Assembly: GCF_003946885.1 (NCBI RefSeq)
Contig: NZ_RWKQ01000007.1
Location: 76,402-110,540 of the forward strand
Direction of reading: 5' to 3'
Source: Specibacter cremeus
GTDB taxonomy: Bacteria; Actinomycetota; Actinomycetes; Actinomycetales; Micrococcaceae
Length of the DNA: 34,139 nucleotides
In this document: positions 19,597-34,139 of the stretch, in pieces
Position numbering within the stretch: position 1 is the stretch's first letter
Layout: each line of letters begins with the position of its first letter
Notes under the pieces: model-generated
Databases searched by the model: none
The model's input: only the letters and a program-made list of their open reading frames with translations
Told to the model about the DNA's origin: nothing
Translations under genes and position numbers: made by a program

Positions 19597-20586
19597 ATGG
19601 CGGATGCGGATTTGGTCCTCGAGGGCGGCGGGGTCAAGGGCTCCGGGCTGGTGGGCGCCGTCACGGCGCTGGCCACCCACGATGACCCGTACACATTCCA
19701 CCGGGTCGCGGGCACCTCCGCGGGTGCCATCGTGGCCGGGCTGATTGCCGCCGGCATGAGCGTCGCGGAGGTCAAGGACGTCATGGACACGCTCGACTTC
19801 ACCCGGTTCGAGGACGAGCAGGGGTTCATGGCGCACGTCCCCGGCGTCGGGCAGGCCTCCGGGCTGCTCCTGCACGAGGGCCTGTACGCCGGCGGGTTCC
19901 TGCACGACTGGATCAGCGGGGTGCTGGCATCCCGCGGGGTCCACACCTGGGCGGACCTGAAGGACACGGACCCCGGCAGCGCCCTCCCCCCGGAACAGCG
20001 CTACAAGCTCGTCGTGATCGTCTCCGACGTCTCCCGTGGGCTCATGCTCCGCCTCCCGTGGGACTACGAGCCGCTGCTGGGCCTGGACCCCGATGAGATG
20101 CCCGTGGCCGATGCCATCCGGGCGTCCGCGTCGATCCCGTTCTTCTTCCGGCCGTGGAAGATGCCCGCCAACACGGACGTGGCCGGGCACGACCACATCA
20201 TCTGCACCGACGGCGGCATGCTCTCCAACTTCCCCATGTCCATCTTCGACCGCACCGACGACCGGCCGGCGCGCTGGCCGACCCTGGGTGTGAAACTGTC
20301 CGGCCAGTCCACCATCCGCTCCGAGGACTGGCACCCGGACAATACAAACGTCGAACTGGCCAAGTCGCTGCTGAGTACCATGATGGGCGCCCACGACCGC
20401 GTCTACGTCAACGACCCGCGCTCCGCCTCGCGCACCATCTTCGTCGACACCTCCGCCTACCGCGCCACCGACTTCCATCTGAGCTCCACGGACAAGGAGA
20501 CACTGTTCAACACGGGGCTGGGCAGCGGGCAGCGGTTCCTGTCGGAATGGAACTGGGATGCCTGGAAGGCGGGGGGCTACCTGTAG
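19597..20586 (+). CDS. Patatin-like phospholipase family protein
   Basis: A probable serine acyl-hydrolase (lipase or phospholipase A type); the substrate is unknown. The 329 residues show all patatin elements: oxyanion-hole loop GGGVKGSG (10-17), nucleophile motif GTSAG with S41, and the Asp of the dyad in DGG (D205). The segment ASIPFFFRPW is also typical. No signal peptide or membrane helix is visible, so it is probably cytosolic. ATG 19597 is chosen because the frame upstream has no patatin features, although the Shine-Dalgarno is weak. It is on the opposite strand from the flanking translation genes and is followed 114 bp later by a papain-like protease. Confidence 0.88.
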   Translation: MADADLVLEGGGVKGSGLVGAVTALATHDDPYTFHRVAGTSAGAIVAGLIAAGMSVAEVKDVMDTLDFTRFEDEQGFMAHVPGVGQASGLLLHEGLYAGGFLHDWISGVLASRGVHTWADLKDTDPGSALPPEQRYKLVVIVSDVSRGLMLRLPWDYEPLLGLDPDEMPVADAIRASASIPFFFRPWKMPANTDVAGHDHIICTDGGMLSNFPMSIFDRTDDRPARWPTLGVKLSGQSTIRSEDWHPDNTNVELAKSLLSTMMGAHDRVYVNDPRSASRTIFVDTSAYRATDFHLSSTDKETLFNTGLGSGQRFLSEWNWDAWKAGGYL

Positions 20587-20700
20587 ACGCCGGCGACGCC
20601 GGGCATCTTGACGCCGCCGCCGGCGCGGGGGAGGCTCGGACTATCGCATGCTGTCTCGCGTCCCATCGGACGGCAGCTTGCGGAAGGAGGGTTCAACGTC

Positions 20701-21465
20701 ATGACACGCACCGATCCCCGCTACGGCTGGGTCCCCGACTTGCCGGACCAGCGCGATTACCACTACGCCGCGCCGCCCGCCGTGGCAGCGGCCCTTCCGC
20801 CGTCAATCGACCTCACCCCCCTGTGCCCGCCGGTCTACGACCAGGGACAGCTGGGCTCCTGCACGGGCAACGGGGTCGCCGGGGTGCTGCAATTTGATGC
20901 ACTCAAGGAGAAGCTGGCGGACTCGTCCACGCCGTCGCGCCTCTTCATCTATTACAACGAGCGGGTCATCGAGGGCACCGTCGGATCCGACTCCGGGGCG
21001 CAGATCCGCGACGGCATCAAGACGGTGGCCGGCACGGGCGCGTGTGATGAGACGCTGTGGCCGTACGACATCACCCAATTCGCGGTCAAGCCGCCACCGG
21101 AGTGCTATTCCGCAGCCGCCGGACGGCGGGCCATTGTCTATTCGCGCGTCAGCCAAACCCTCAGCCAGCTGAAGGGCTGCCTGGCCTCCGGCTATCCGAT
21201 CGTGTTTGGATTCACCGTCTACCAGAGCTTCGAAAGCCCCGCCGTGGCCGCCACCGGGGTGGTGCCCATGCCCGCCTCGGGCGAGGGCGTGCTCGGCGGG
21301 CACTGCGTGGTGGCGGTGGGCTACGACGACGCCAGCCAGCGTTTCACGATCCGCAACTCCTGGGGCACGAACTGGGGGCTGGCCGGCTACGCCACCATGC
21401 CGTACGCGTACCTGCTCAGCACCCAGCTGGCCAATGACTTTTGGACCGTGAGGTCCACCAGCTGA
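20701..21465 (+). CDS. C1 family (papain-like) cysteine peptidase
   Basis: A probable cysteine protease of 254 residues. The catalytic set is complete: Q48 of the oxyanion hole (DQGQLGSC), nucleophile C54, H201 in GGHCVVAVGY and N219 in RNSWGTNWG. The N-terminus reads GWVPDLPDQRDYHY, typical of bacterial C1 proteins. There is no signal peptide and no inhibitory propeptide, so it is probably made active in the cytosol, or released by an unknown route. ATG 20701 has a strong GGAAGGAGG (20682-20690) ten bases upstream. It is convergent with rpoC; a 27-bp hairpin follows. Confidence 0.9.
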   Translation: MTRTDPRYGWVPDLPDQRDYHYAAPPAVAAALPPSIDLTPLCPPVYDQGQLGSCTGNGVAGVLQFDALKEKLADSSTPSRLFIYYNERVIEGTVGSDSGAQIRDGIKTVAGTGACDETLWPYDITQFAVKPPPECYSAAAGRRAIVYSRVSQTLSQLKGCLASGYPIVFGFTVYQSFESPAVAATGVVPMPASGEGVLGGHCVVAVGYDDASQRFTIRNSWGTNWGLAGYATMPYAYLLSTQLANDFWTVRSTS

Positions 21466-21503
21466 GCCCCGTCAGCTGAACCCTGAGCCCCGGCACGGGG
21501 TGA

Positions 21504-21561
21504 GGGGACGACGACGGCCCGTCACCTTCCGGGTGGAAGGTGACGGGCCGTCGTCGTCCCC
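21504..21561. terminator. Perfect 27-bp hairpin between the C1 peptidase and rpoC
   Basis: Left arm 21504-21530 and right arm 21535-21561 are perfectly complementary around a GGGT loop. There is no U-run, as is common for high-GC terminators. It starts 38 bp after the peptidase stop and directly abuts the palindrome at 21561-21602. Confidence 0.8.
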
Positions 21562-21620
21562 GGTGATCGAGCCTGTCGAGATCTCGACAGGCTCGATCAC
21601 CGATGGGCTCGATCACCGAT
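21561..21620. repeat. Perfect 42-bp palindrome of the intergenic repeat family plus partial copy
   Basis: Positions 21561-21581 are the exact reverse complement of 21582-21602, with core GATCGAGCCTGTCGAGA. A partial direct copy (GGCTCGATCACCGAT) follows at 21606-21620, ending three bases before the rpoC stop codon. It may act with the preceding hairpin as the rpoC terminator. Confidence 0.85.
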
Positions 21621-21623
21621 GGA

Positions 21624-25526
<3,903 letters not shown>

Positions 25527-25595
25527 ATGGGTCCTGTTCTCTCTAATTCTCTAAAGTCTGCTGGGTCGTGCGCGGTGTCGAAGAGGAGAACCGCT

Positions 25596-25643
25596 GGTTG
25601 AGCTTGTCGAAACCCCGGGTGGCTGGTCTCGACAAGCTCGACC
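25596..25643. repeat. Inverted pair of the intergenic repeat in the rpoB-rpoC gap
   Basis: GGTTGAGCTTGTCGAAACC (25596-25614) and GGTCTCGACAAGCTCGACC (25625-25643) are inverted copies with two mismatches and a 10-bp spacer. They lie within the rpoBC transcription unit, so the rpoBC mRNA can form a 19-bp stem between the genes. Confidence 0.8.
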
Positions 25644-25654
25644 GGCGAGGTTCG

Positions 25655-29188
<3,534 letters not shown>

Positions 29189-29576
29189 GAGGGATCCTTC
29201 CACAGACCTGCAGGCGTGTACTTGCGCTCCCCTCGCCCGGACCCCGAAGCCGGCCACGAGGCCGTTCGGCTGTGCCCACCGCTATATGAAGGCTGGGACG
29301 TCACAGGGATACGCAAAGATCTACACTACAGGGAAAAGCGGGCGCGTGTCTACCCCACGTCGGCCGATTGCGCAAGTATGGATATCGGAGGCGCCTTGCC
29401 GGCCGGAATCGGGCCGGAATTTCGGCACCCCGGCCGGTGTTGTACTAAGGTGATGCCGGTCACGGACATTCGCGCCCGGACCATTTCGGCACGAACTCCC
29501 CCAGCGGGTAGATTCGACAACGCGGGCGGTTCGACGGCGAGCCGGCCAGGACATGCGACGTATAAGGAGCACCCCA
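29189..29576. promoter_or_regulatory. Divergent intergenic region between rpoB and the thiolase gene
   Basis: A 388-bp stretch with no supported gene. On the minus strand, TAGACA (29354-29359 region), an 18-bp spacer and TAGTGT form a possible rpoB promoter with a leader of about 150 nt. On the plus strand, TTCGGC (29485-29490), 18 bp and TAGATT (29509-29514) may serve the thiolase. Both are weak matches. Confidence 0.35.
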
Positions 29577-30797
29577 GTGACTGAACAGAGCGGACAAGAG
29601 GCTGGACGGCCCGACGATGTGGTCATCCTTGCCGGGGCGCGCACCCCGCAGGGCCGGCTGAACGGGCAATTGGCGGGCTTCACCGCCGTCGAACTCGGCG
29701 CCAGGGCGATCGCCGGCGCGCTTGCGCGCTCCGGCGTTGACGCGGCCGACGTCGACCATGTGATCATGGGCCACGTGCTGCAGGCCGGCCAGGGCCAGAA
29801 CCCGGCCCGGCAGAGCGCCATCGGCGCCGGCATCGGCTGGGACGTGCCCACCGTGACCATCAACAAGGTGTGCCTGTCCGGGCTGACCGCCGTGATCGAC
29901 GCGGCCCGCATGATCCGCAGCGGTGACGCGCGCGTCGTCGTCGCCGGCGGCCAGGAATCCATGTCCCGCGCCCCGCACGTGCTGCCCGGCTCCCGCCAGG
30001 GCTGGACCTACGGCGCCATCCAGGCCCTCGACATCGCCGCCCACGACGGGCTGACCGACGCGTTCGACGGCGAATCGATGGGCCTGTCGACCGAGCGCGG
30101 CAACATCCGCCTGGGCATCGACCGCGCCGCCCAGGACGAGGTGGCGGCCGCCTCGCACCAGCGGGCCGCGGCGGCCATGGAATCCGGCGTGTTCGATGCC
30201 GAGATCGTGTCCCTCTCGGTGCCGCAGCGCAAGGGAGAGCCGCTGCTGCTGGCGAAGGATGAGGGTGTCCGTCCGCAGACCACCGTGGAGAGCCTGGCCC
30301 CGCTGCGCCCGGCATTCACCGCCGACGGGGCCATCACGGCCGGAAACTCGTCGCCGCTCTCCGACGGCGCCAGCGCGCTGGTGCTGGCCAGCCGCGGGTA
30401 TGCGGAGGCGCACGGGCTCGCGTGGCTGGCCGTCGTGGGCGCGCCGGGGCAGGTGGCAGGACCGGACAATTCGCTGCACTCGCAGCCGTCGAACGCCATC
30501 AACGCGGCCCTGAAGCGGGCCGGCTGGACGACGGACGACCTGGACTTCATCGAGATCAACGAGGCCTTCGGGTCGGTGGCCGTGCAGTCGCTGCGCGATC
30601 TGGACTACCCGCTGGAGAAGTGCAACATCCACGGCGGCGCCATCGCGCTGGGCCACCCGATCGGTGCCTCCGGCGCGCGCCTGGCCGTCCACGCCGCGCA
30701 TGAGCTGGCCCGCCGGGGCGGCGGCCGGGCGGCCGTGTCGTTGTGTGGCGGCGGCGGACAGGGCGAGGCGCTGCTGCTGTACCGGGACGCCGAGTGA
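29577..30797 (+). CDS. Acetyl-CoA C-acetyltransferase (thiolase)
   Basis: It probably condenses two acetyl-CoA to acetoacetyl-CoA or runs the reverse thiolysis. The 406-residue thiolase has nucleophile C99 (NKVCLSGL), H360 (GHPIGASGAR) and the second Cys C390 (LCGGGGQGEA). The motif NEAFGSVAVQSL is also typical. Start: GTG 29577, seven bases after AAGGAG (29564-29569). Its stop overlaps the next gene (GTGA), so the two are co-translated. The length fits the acetyl-CoA acetyltransferase class, but the chain-length preference cannot be read from sequence alone. Confidence 0.94.
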   Translation: MTEQSGQEAGRPDDVVILAGARTPQGRLNGQLAGFTAVELGARAIAGALARSGVDAADVDHVIMGHVLQAGQGQNPARQSAIGAGIGWDVPTVTINKVCLSGLTAVIDAARMIRSGDARVVVAGGQESMSRAPHVLPGSRQGWTYGAIQALDIAAHDGLTDAFDGESMGLSTERGNIRLGIDRAAQDEVAAASHQRAAAAMESGVFDAEIVSLSVPQRKGEPLLLAKDEGVRPQTTVESLAPLRPAFTADGAITAGNSSPLSDGASALVLASRGYAEAHGLAWLAVVGAPGQVAGPDNSLHSQPSNAINAALKRAGWTTDDLDFIEINEAFGSVAVQSLRDLDYPLEKCNIHGGAIALGHPIGASGARLAVHAAHELARRGGGRAAVSLCGGGGQGEALLLYRDAE

Positions 30798-31297
30798 CGT
30801 CCCACGCACCCGTTCCCGGCGCGCCGGCCGGCGGCCGGGAACGGGTGCGTGCCGATGCGGCCGCGCGCGGCCTGGCGGTCGAGTTCCTGGCCCGGCAGGC
30901 CGCCAGGTCATTGCCCGAGGCCGCGGCGATCATGGGCATCGATCCGGCGGACATCGTCAAGTCGCTGGTGGTCAAGCGCAGCGACGACAGCTTCCTGTTC
31001 GCCCTGATCCCCGGCGACCGGGCCATCTCGTGGCCGAAGCTGCGGGCCGTCGTCGGCGTGAACAAGCTGTCCATGCCGGCGGCCGACGTCGCCCTCGCGG
31101 CGACCGGCTACGAGCGTGGCACGATCACGCCGCTGGGGAGCACGACGGCGTGGCCCGTGTTCGCGGACGAGGCGATCGTCGGGCAGCGGGTCGCCATGGG
31201 CGCCGGCGAGCACGGTTACAGCCTGTTCGTTGCCGCCGATGCGCTCATCGAGGCGTTCGGCGCCACCGTGGCGGACATTTCCGGGCCCGTGGCGTAG
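30794..31297 (+). CDS. YbaK/EbsC family aminoacyl-tRNA deacylase
   Basis: Probably a trans-editing hydrolase that clears mischarged aminoacyl-tRNA, such as Cys-tRNA(Pro). The 167-residue protein has the family motif DIVKSLVVK with the conserved Lys56, then DRAISWPKLRAVVGVNKLSMPAADV and the glycine-rich MGAGEHGYSLFV. The exact tRNA substrate cannot be assigned from sequence. The GTG start (30794) overlaps the thiolase stop by four bases. It is convergent with rplL. Confidence 0.85.
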   Translation: MTSHAPVPGAPAGGRERVRADAAARGLAVEFLARQAARSLPEAAAIMGIDPADIVKSLVVKRSDDSFLFALIPGDRAISWPKLRAVVGVNKLSMPAADVALAATGYERGTITPLGSTTAWPVFADEAIVGQRVAMGAGEHGYSLFVAADALIEAFGATVADISGPVA

Positions 31298-31300
31298 CAA

Positions 31301-31410
31301 CCGGTGGCGACGGAGCCGGCATTTTTCGTAGGCGGCGTAAAGGAGGCCCCCAAGGCCGCCCGCGGCCGACGGGCCGGATAGCCGCCGGAAAAATGCCGGG
31401 CCGTCGCCGG
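31301..31410. repeat. Large imperfect inverted repeat after the YbaK gene
   Basis: Left arm 31301-31336 and right arm 31381-31410 pair imperfectly. The uninterrupted core is CCGGCATTTTTC (31316-31327) with GAAAAATGCCGG (31388-31399), flanked by CGACGG/CCGTCG and GGCGGC/GCCGCC. The loop (31337-31380) is itself GC-rich and foldable. It begins four bases after the YbaK stop. It may be a terminator or a mobile repeat. Confidence 0.65.
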
Positions 31411-31421
31411 GTCTCGCGCCG

Positions 31422-31445
31422 GGTCTCGACAAGCTCGACCACCGG
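31422..31445 (+). repeat. Single copy of the intergenic repeat
   Basis: TCTCGACAAGCTCGACCACC lies inside this copy, preceded by a partial GGGTCTCG. It is the fifth locus of the family, between the convergent YbaK and rplL genes. Confidence 0.75.
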
Positions 31446-31452
31446 CAGCGCG

Positions 31453-31486
31453 AAGGGACCCCGCACCAAACGGTGCGGGGTCCCTT
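31453..31486. terminator. Terminator of the rplJL operon
   Basis: A perfect 15-bp stem AAGGGACCCCGCACC/GGTGCGGGGTCCCTT with an AAAC loop, starting 16 bp after the rplL stop. It is symmetric enough to serve both convergent transcripts. Confidence 0.88.
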
Positions 31487-31502
31487 GTAAAACGCGCGAG
31501 TG

Positions 31503-31880
31503 TTACTTGAGGGTAACCGTGGCGCCGGCGGCCTCGAGGGCCTCCTTGGCCTTCTCGGCGACGTCCTTGGCAGCACCTTCGAGGATGGCCTTCGGGGCGC
31601 TGTCGACCAAGTCCTTGGCTTCCTTCAGGCCCAGCGAGGTCAGGGCGCGGACTTCCTTGATGACGGCGATCTTCTTGTCACCGGCGGCTTCGAGGACGAC
31701 GTCGAATTCGGTCTTCTCTTCCTCGGCCTCGGCAGCGGCACCGGCGGCCGGGCCGGCAACGGCAACGGCGGCAGCGGTGACTTCGAAGACCTCTTCGAAC
31801 TGCTTGACGAACTCGGAGAGCTCGATGATGGTCAGTTCCTTGAAAGCTTCGATGAGCTCGTCGTTCGTGAGCTTGGCCAT
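31503..31880 (-). CDS. rplL: 50S ribosomal protein L7/L12
   Basis: This is the stalk protein that recruits and activates translational GTPases. The 125 residues comprise an N-terminal dimerisation helix pair ([31 protein letters not shown]) and an Ala/Gly hinge ([16 protein letters not shown]). The C-terminal factor-binding domain contains [28 protein letters not shown]. It lies 104 bp after rplJ and is followed by a strong terminator. Confidence 0.98.
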   Translation of the reverse strand: MAKLTNDELIEAFKELTIIELSEFVKQFEEVFEVTAAAVAVAGPAAGAAAEAEEEKTEFDVVLEAAGDKKIAVIKEVRALTSLGLKEAKDLVDSAPKAILEGAAKDVAEKAKEALEAAGATVTLK

Positions 31881-31984
31881 GAGTGGCGCTCCTTCTTTTC
31901 TTCAGTGGCCGTGGGTGGCCGGGTCTGTTTTCCGGGGTCCTGATGGAGTCCGGGGTGGGTCCAGGGCGCGTGCCCTGGGTGGGC

Positions 31985-32566
31985 CTAGGCCTCGGTGGTC
32001 TCGGCTTCGGCGGCCGGGGCTTCCTCGGCAGCAGCTTCGGCAGCCGGGGCTTCCTCGGCGGCGGGGGCCGCCTCGGCCGGGGCGCCTTCGGCAAGCTTCA
32101 GGCGCAGCGCTTCGATGGTGCGGGCAGCCGCGGCCATCGGAGCCTTGAGGACGCCGGCCACGCGGGCCAGCTGGAATTCACGCGACTCGAGGGCAGCCAG
32201 TGCCGCGACACCCGCCGCGTCCAGGGCCTTGCCTTCGAACAGACCGGTCTTGATGACCAGCTGCTTGTTCGTCTTGGCGAAATCCGTCAGGCTCTTGGCT
32301 GCCGCAATAGCGTCACCCTTGATGAACGCGATTGCGGTCGGGCCGGCAAGCTGACCCTCGAATGCGTCAACACCGGCTTCCTTGGCCGCAATGGCAGTCA
32401 GGGTGTTCTTGACGACCGAGAACTTGGTGTCCAGGCCGAGGGAAACACGCAGCTCCTTGAGCTGTGCAACGGTGAGCCCACGGTATTCGGTTAGGACTGC
32501 GGCGGTGGACTCTTTGAAATCAGTGGTGATCTCAGCCACGGCTGCCACCTTGTTCGGCGTTGCCAT
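31985..32566 (-). CDS. rplJ: 50S ribosomal protein L10
   Basis: L10 is the stalk base that anchors L7/L12 dimers, and usually the autoregulator of its own mRNA leader. The 193 residues start MATPNKVAAVAEITTDFKES at ATG 32566 behind GGAAGGAG. The conserved core includes YRGLTVAQLKELRVSL and KNTLTAIAAKEAGV. After the L12-binding helix (about residue 160) comes an Ala/Glu/Pro-rich acidic tail ending ETTEA, longer than in E. coli. The open frame extends upstream into the leader but without homology. Confidence 0.97.
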   Translation of the reverse strand: MATPNKVAAVAEITTDFKESTAAVLTEYRGLTVAQLKELRVSLGLDTKFSVVKNTLTAIAAKEAGVDAFEGQLAGPTAIAFIKGDAIAAAKSLTDFAKTNKQLVIKTGLFEGKALDAAGVAALAALESREFQLARVAGVLKAPMAAAARTIEALRLKLAEGAPAEAAPAAEEAPAAEAAAEEAPAAEAETTEA

Positions 32567-32865
32567 AACACTCCTTCCGGGAAATAGTGTCGGTCGCTTC
32601 CTGTCCCGCCCGCAGCGGCCGCAAGGCCACACCTGGACACAACAAAAACGCCCCGCGCAGATGCACGAGGCGTACGGCAGCAGTCCTGCGGCGGCGCTTG
32701 ACGCCAGCCGGCCGATCCTGCGACCAAGCTCTGGTCCACCTGCGTTGGCCGCCCTTGAAAGGGACTTTCGAATGCCTTCCGACCCGGTTCCACCGCCGTG
32801 CGGCACATGCTGCACCACTGGCGTTGGGGGTGTGAAGCCATTGACCGACGGTCTTTGGTCCTGCC
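32567..32865 (-). promoter_or_regulatory. L10-type ribosomal leader of rplJL
   Basis: The 300-nt untranslated stretch ahead of rplJ contains GCAGGTGGACCAGAGC, similar to the L10-binding part of known L10 leaders. It also contains several GC-rich stems and a terminator-like hairpin at 32641-32673. The layout fits autogenous control by the L10(L12) complex. The assignment rests on position and partial motif likeness, not on a covariance-model search. Confidence 0.65.
32641..32673 (-). terminator. Attenuator hairpin in the rplJ leader
   Basis: On the minus strand, ACGCCUCGUGC pairs with GCGCGGGGCGU (11 bp including wobbles) around an AUCU loop and is followed directly by UUUUUGUU. It lies 75-107 nt upstream of the rplJ start. 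It looks like a true intrinsic terminator inside the leader. Confidence 0.8.
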
Positions 32866-32894
32866 AGTCTACGGGACGGCACCCGCCCCGCCAA
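32866..32894 (-). promoter_or_regulatory. Promoter of rplJL
   Basis: TTGGCG (32889-32894), a 17-bp spacer and TAGACT (32866-32871) on the minus strand. It lies 19 bp downstream of the GNAT gene and 300 bp upstream of rplJ. This is the best -35/-10 pair in the window. Confidence 0.6.
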
Positions 32895-32912
32895 ATCCGG
32901 TCCCCGATCCGG

Positions 32913-33995
32913 TCAGTGGTTCTCCAAGTCCTTTTGCCACTGGCCGGTCATTCCGGCCACGACGTACCCCAGGCGTTCATTGACCTCCAGCAGGTGCGCG
33001 TTGTCCGTGGCGTTCCAGACGTAGACGGTCCGGGCCTGCGGGAATTCGCGATCCAGGAGGGCCAGGTTGGCGATCTTGATGAGCAGGCCCACCTCGCGGC
33101 GCCGGTGCTGAGGCAACACGAGCGTGTCATCCTGGAACACGACCTCGGCACGCCGGCCCAGCACCGAAATCGTCGTCAGGCCCACAAGCTTGCCGGTCTC
33201 CACGTGCTCCGCCGCCGTCACCAGGGTGTGGCGCCCGTTCCCCAGGGCGAGGTCCTCCGCGGCGCGCAGCTGCTCGGCGGTCATCAACGCCTCGCCGGGA
33301 TCCCCACCGTCCGGCAGCAGCTCGGCCTCCAGGCCCAGGAGATCATCGACCCACCGGTCCGGGCACTTGTCCACCCACTGGTGCACCCGGTAGGCGCCGC
33401 CGTGCGCGGCCCGGGCCGCGGCCGTCAACGCCGCCGCATGCTCCGGCGCCAGCGGGAGCCGGCAGGCGCCGAACTGCTGGACTTGTTCAAGGGTGTACCC
33501 GGCCAGGTGGGCGAACATCGCCTCACGGCTGCCGGTGGACAATTCGCCGGAACCGTTGGCCGCCCGCAGCGTTTCGCCCGGGCCGGCGGACAGCGTCGCC
33601 GCCGGATGGTTGGTCTCCACGACCACGACCTTGCGATTCTCCCCCTTGGCGAACGTTTCGGCCGCCTCGAGGAGGTTCCGCCCGATCCCATGGCCCTGTG
33701 CGGACGGCAGCACGTCCAGGGTCACATGCGCCAGGTGGGTGTTCTCGTCCAGCGGCATGGCGATACCGGCGCGGCCCACGATCGTCCCGCCAAGGCGGGC
33801 CACCAGCGTCACATACCACTCGTAGGGGTCGTGGCAAATGGAGAGCAGCTCCTCGGCCGTGTACGCCAGGTCGTCGTTGCCCCACGTGCTGACCCGGACC
33901 TGCCGGGAGACCTCGACGGCGGCGAGGAAGTCCGCCGCGTCCTCGCCCGAGAGCGCATCCGGGACACGCAGCTGCGATATGTCGACGCTCGTCAT
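32913..33995 (-). CDS. Tandem GNAT-family N-acetyltransferase
   Basis: The substrate is unknown. The 360 residues contain two GNAT folds. The first (about 40-125) has LVARLGGTIVGRAGI and a clear acetyl-CoA loop SAQGHGIGRNL (98-108). The second (about 255-350) has the degenerate loop QHRRREVGLL (296-305) and ends in the typical NERLGYVVAG. The layout resembles the mycothiol synthase MshD, which is also a double GNAT, but that identity is not supported by any specific motif. ATG 33995 lies behind GAGGGG. It precedes the rplJL promoter in the same direction. Confidence 0.85.
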   Translation of the reverse strand: MTSVDISQLRVPDALSGEDAADFLAAVEVSRQVRVSTWGNDDLAYTAEELLSICHDPYEWYVTLVARLGGTIVGRAGIAMPLDENTHLAHVTLDVLPSAQGHGIGRNLLEAAETFAKGENRKVVVVETNHPAATLSAGPGETLRAANGSGELSTGSREAMFAHLAGYTLEQVQQFGACRLPLAPEHAAALTAAARAAHGGAYRVHQWVDKCPDRWVDDLLGLEAELLPDGGDPGEALMTAEQLRAAEDLALGNGRHTLVTAAEHVETGKLVGLTTISVLGRRAEVVFQDDTLVLPQHRRREVGLLIKIANLALLDREFPQARTVYVWNATDNAHLLEVNERLGYVVAGMTGQWQKDLENH

Positions 33996-34057
33996 TCGAT
34001 CCCCTCGATGGTGAAAGTGTGCGTTGCCGGGGCCGGGCGCTATCCCCAGCTTACAAA

Positions 34058-34139
34058 ATCGAGTAGGAGGGGCGGGTTTCCCGCCCCTCCTCTCACACCA
34101 CCGTACGTGCGGGCCTCGCATACGGCGGTTCGCTGGGTC
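34058..34139 (-). mobile_element. 3' end of a group II intron (domains V and VI), cut by the window edge
   Basis: Read on the minus strand, CCGCCGUA/UACGGUGG and UGCG/CGCA form the domain V stem with the conserved two-base bulge (CG). The catalytic triad is CGC, as in class C introns. A second hairpin, GAG-AGGAGGGGCGGG with CCCGCCCCUCCU-A-CUC, matches domain VI. Its bulged branch-point A is at 34064, seven bases from the probable 3' end (...CUCGAU at 34058). The reverse transcriptase and the 5' part lie outside the window. The 3' exon begins about 60 bp upstream of the GNAT gene. Confidence 0.82.

Noticed and set aside
29189-29257. Longer RpoB N-terminus from 29257 or the GTG near 29203
   Set aside because: The TTG at 29188 is well spaced from AAGGA, and the family-like start MVASSTSN begins there; the upstream residues are unlike RpoB.
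31881-31984. Attenuator between rplJ and rplL
   Set aside because: Only a 7-bp stem CCAGGGC/GCCCTGG and weak partial pairings are seen, without a U-run.

Overview
The window is a high-GC actinobacterial segment that carries most of the translation and transcription core of the chromosome. Base composition, frequent GTG and TTG starts, tightly overlapping genes, a 1300-residue RpoC and an spc operon without rpsN all fit the Micrococcaceae (Arthrobacter and relatives). I infer that family from gene order and protein features; no search was run.

Read leftward on the minus strand, the order is: a tandem-GNAT protein (33995-32913); rplJ-rplL (32566-31503) behind an L10-type leader with an attenuator; rpoB-rpoC (29188-21624); rpsL-rpsG-fusA-tuf (19181-14786); the S10 operon rpsJ-rplC-rplD-rplW-rplB-rpsS-rplV-rpsC-rplP-rpmC-rpsQ (13161-7572); the spc operon rplN-rplX-rplE-rpsH-rplF-rplR-rpsE-rpmD-rplO (7233-3063); and secY-adk-map (2878-69). 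Terminator-like hairpins and -10-like sequences divide this into separate units: after rplL, rpsQ, rplO and fusA, and at the 3' end of tuf.

Three plus-strand insertions interrupt the housekeeping block. They are a thiolase overlapping a YbaK-type deacylase (29577-31297) between rplL and rpoB; a patatin-like lipase plus a papain-like protease (19597-21465) between rpsL and rpoC; and an MFS transporter (13488-14714) between tuf and rpsJ that seems to have lost about two membrane segments through an in-frame deletion.

The most unusual items are an L4 protein with an extra C-terminal domain of about 60 residues (motifs IKGN, KYHVPGS and AEVWF), a short repeat family (core TCGACARGCTC) at five intergenic loci including the rpsN-less gap, a perfect 42-bp palindrome beside a perfect 27-bp hairpin downstream of rpoC, and the 3' end (domains V and VI) of a group II intron at the right edge. 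No tRNA, rRNA or CRISPR was recognised.
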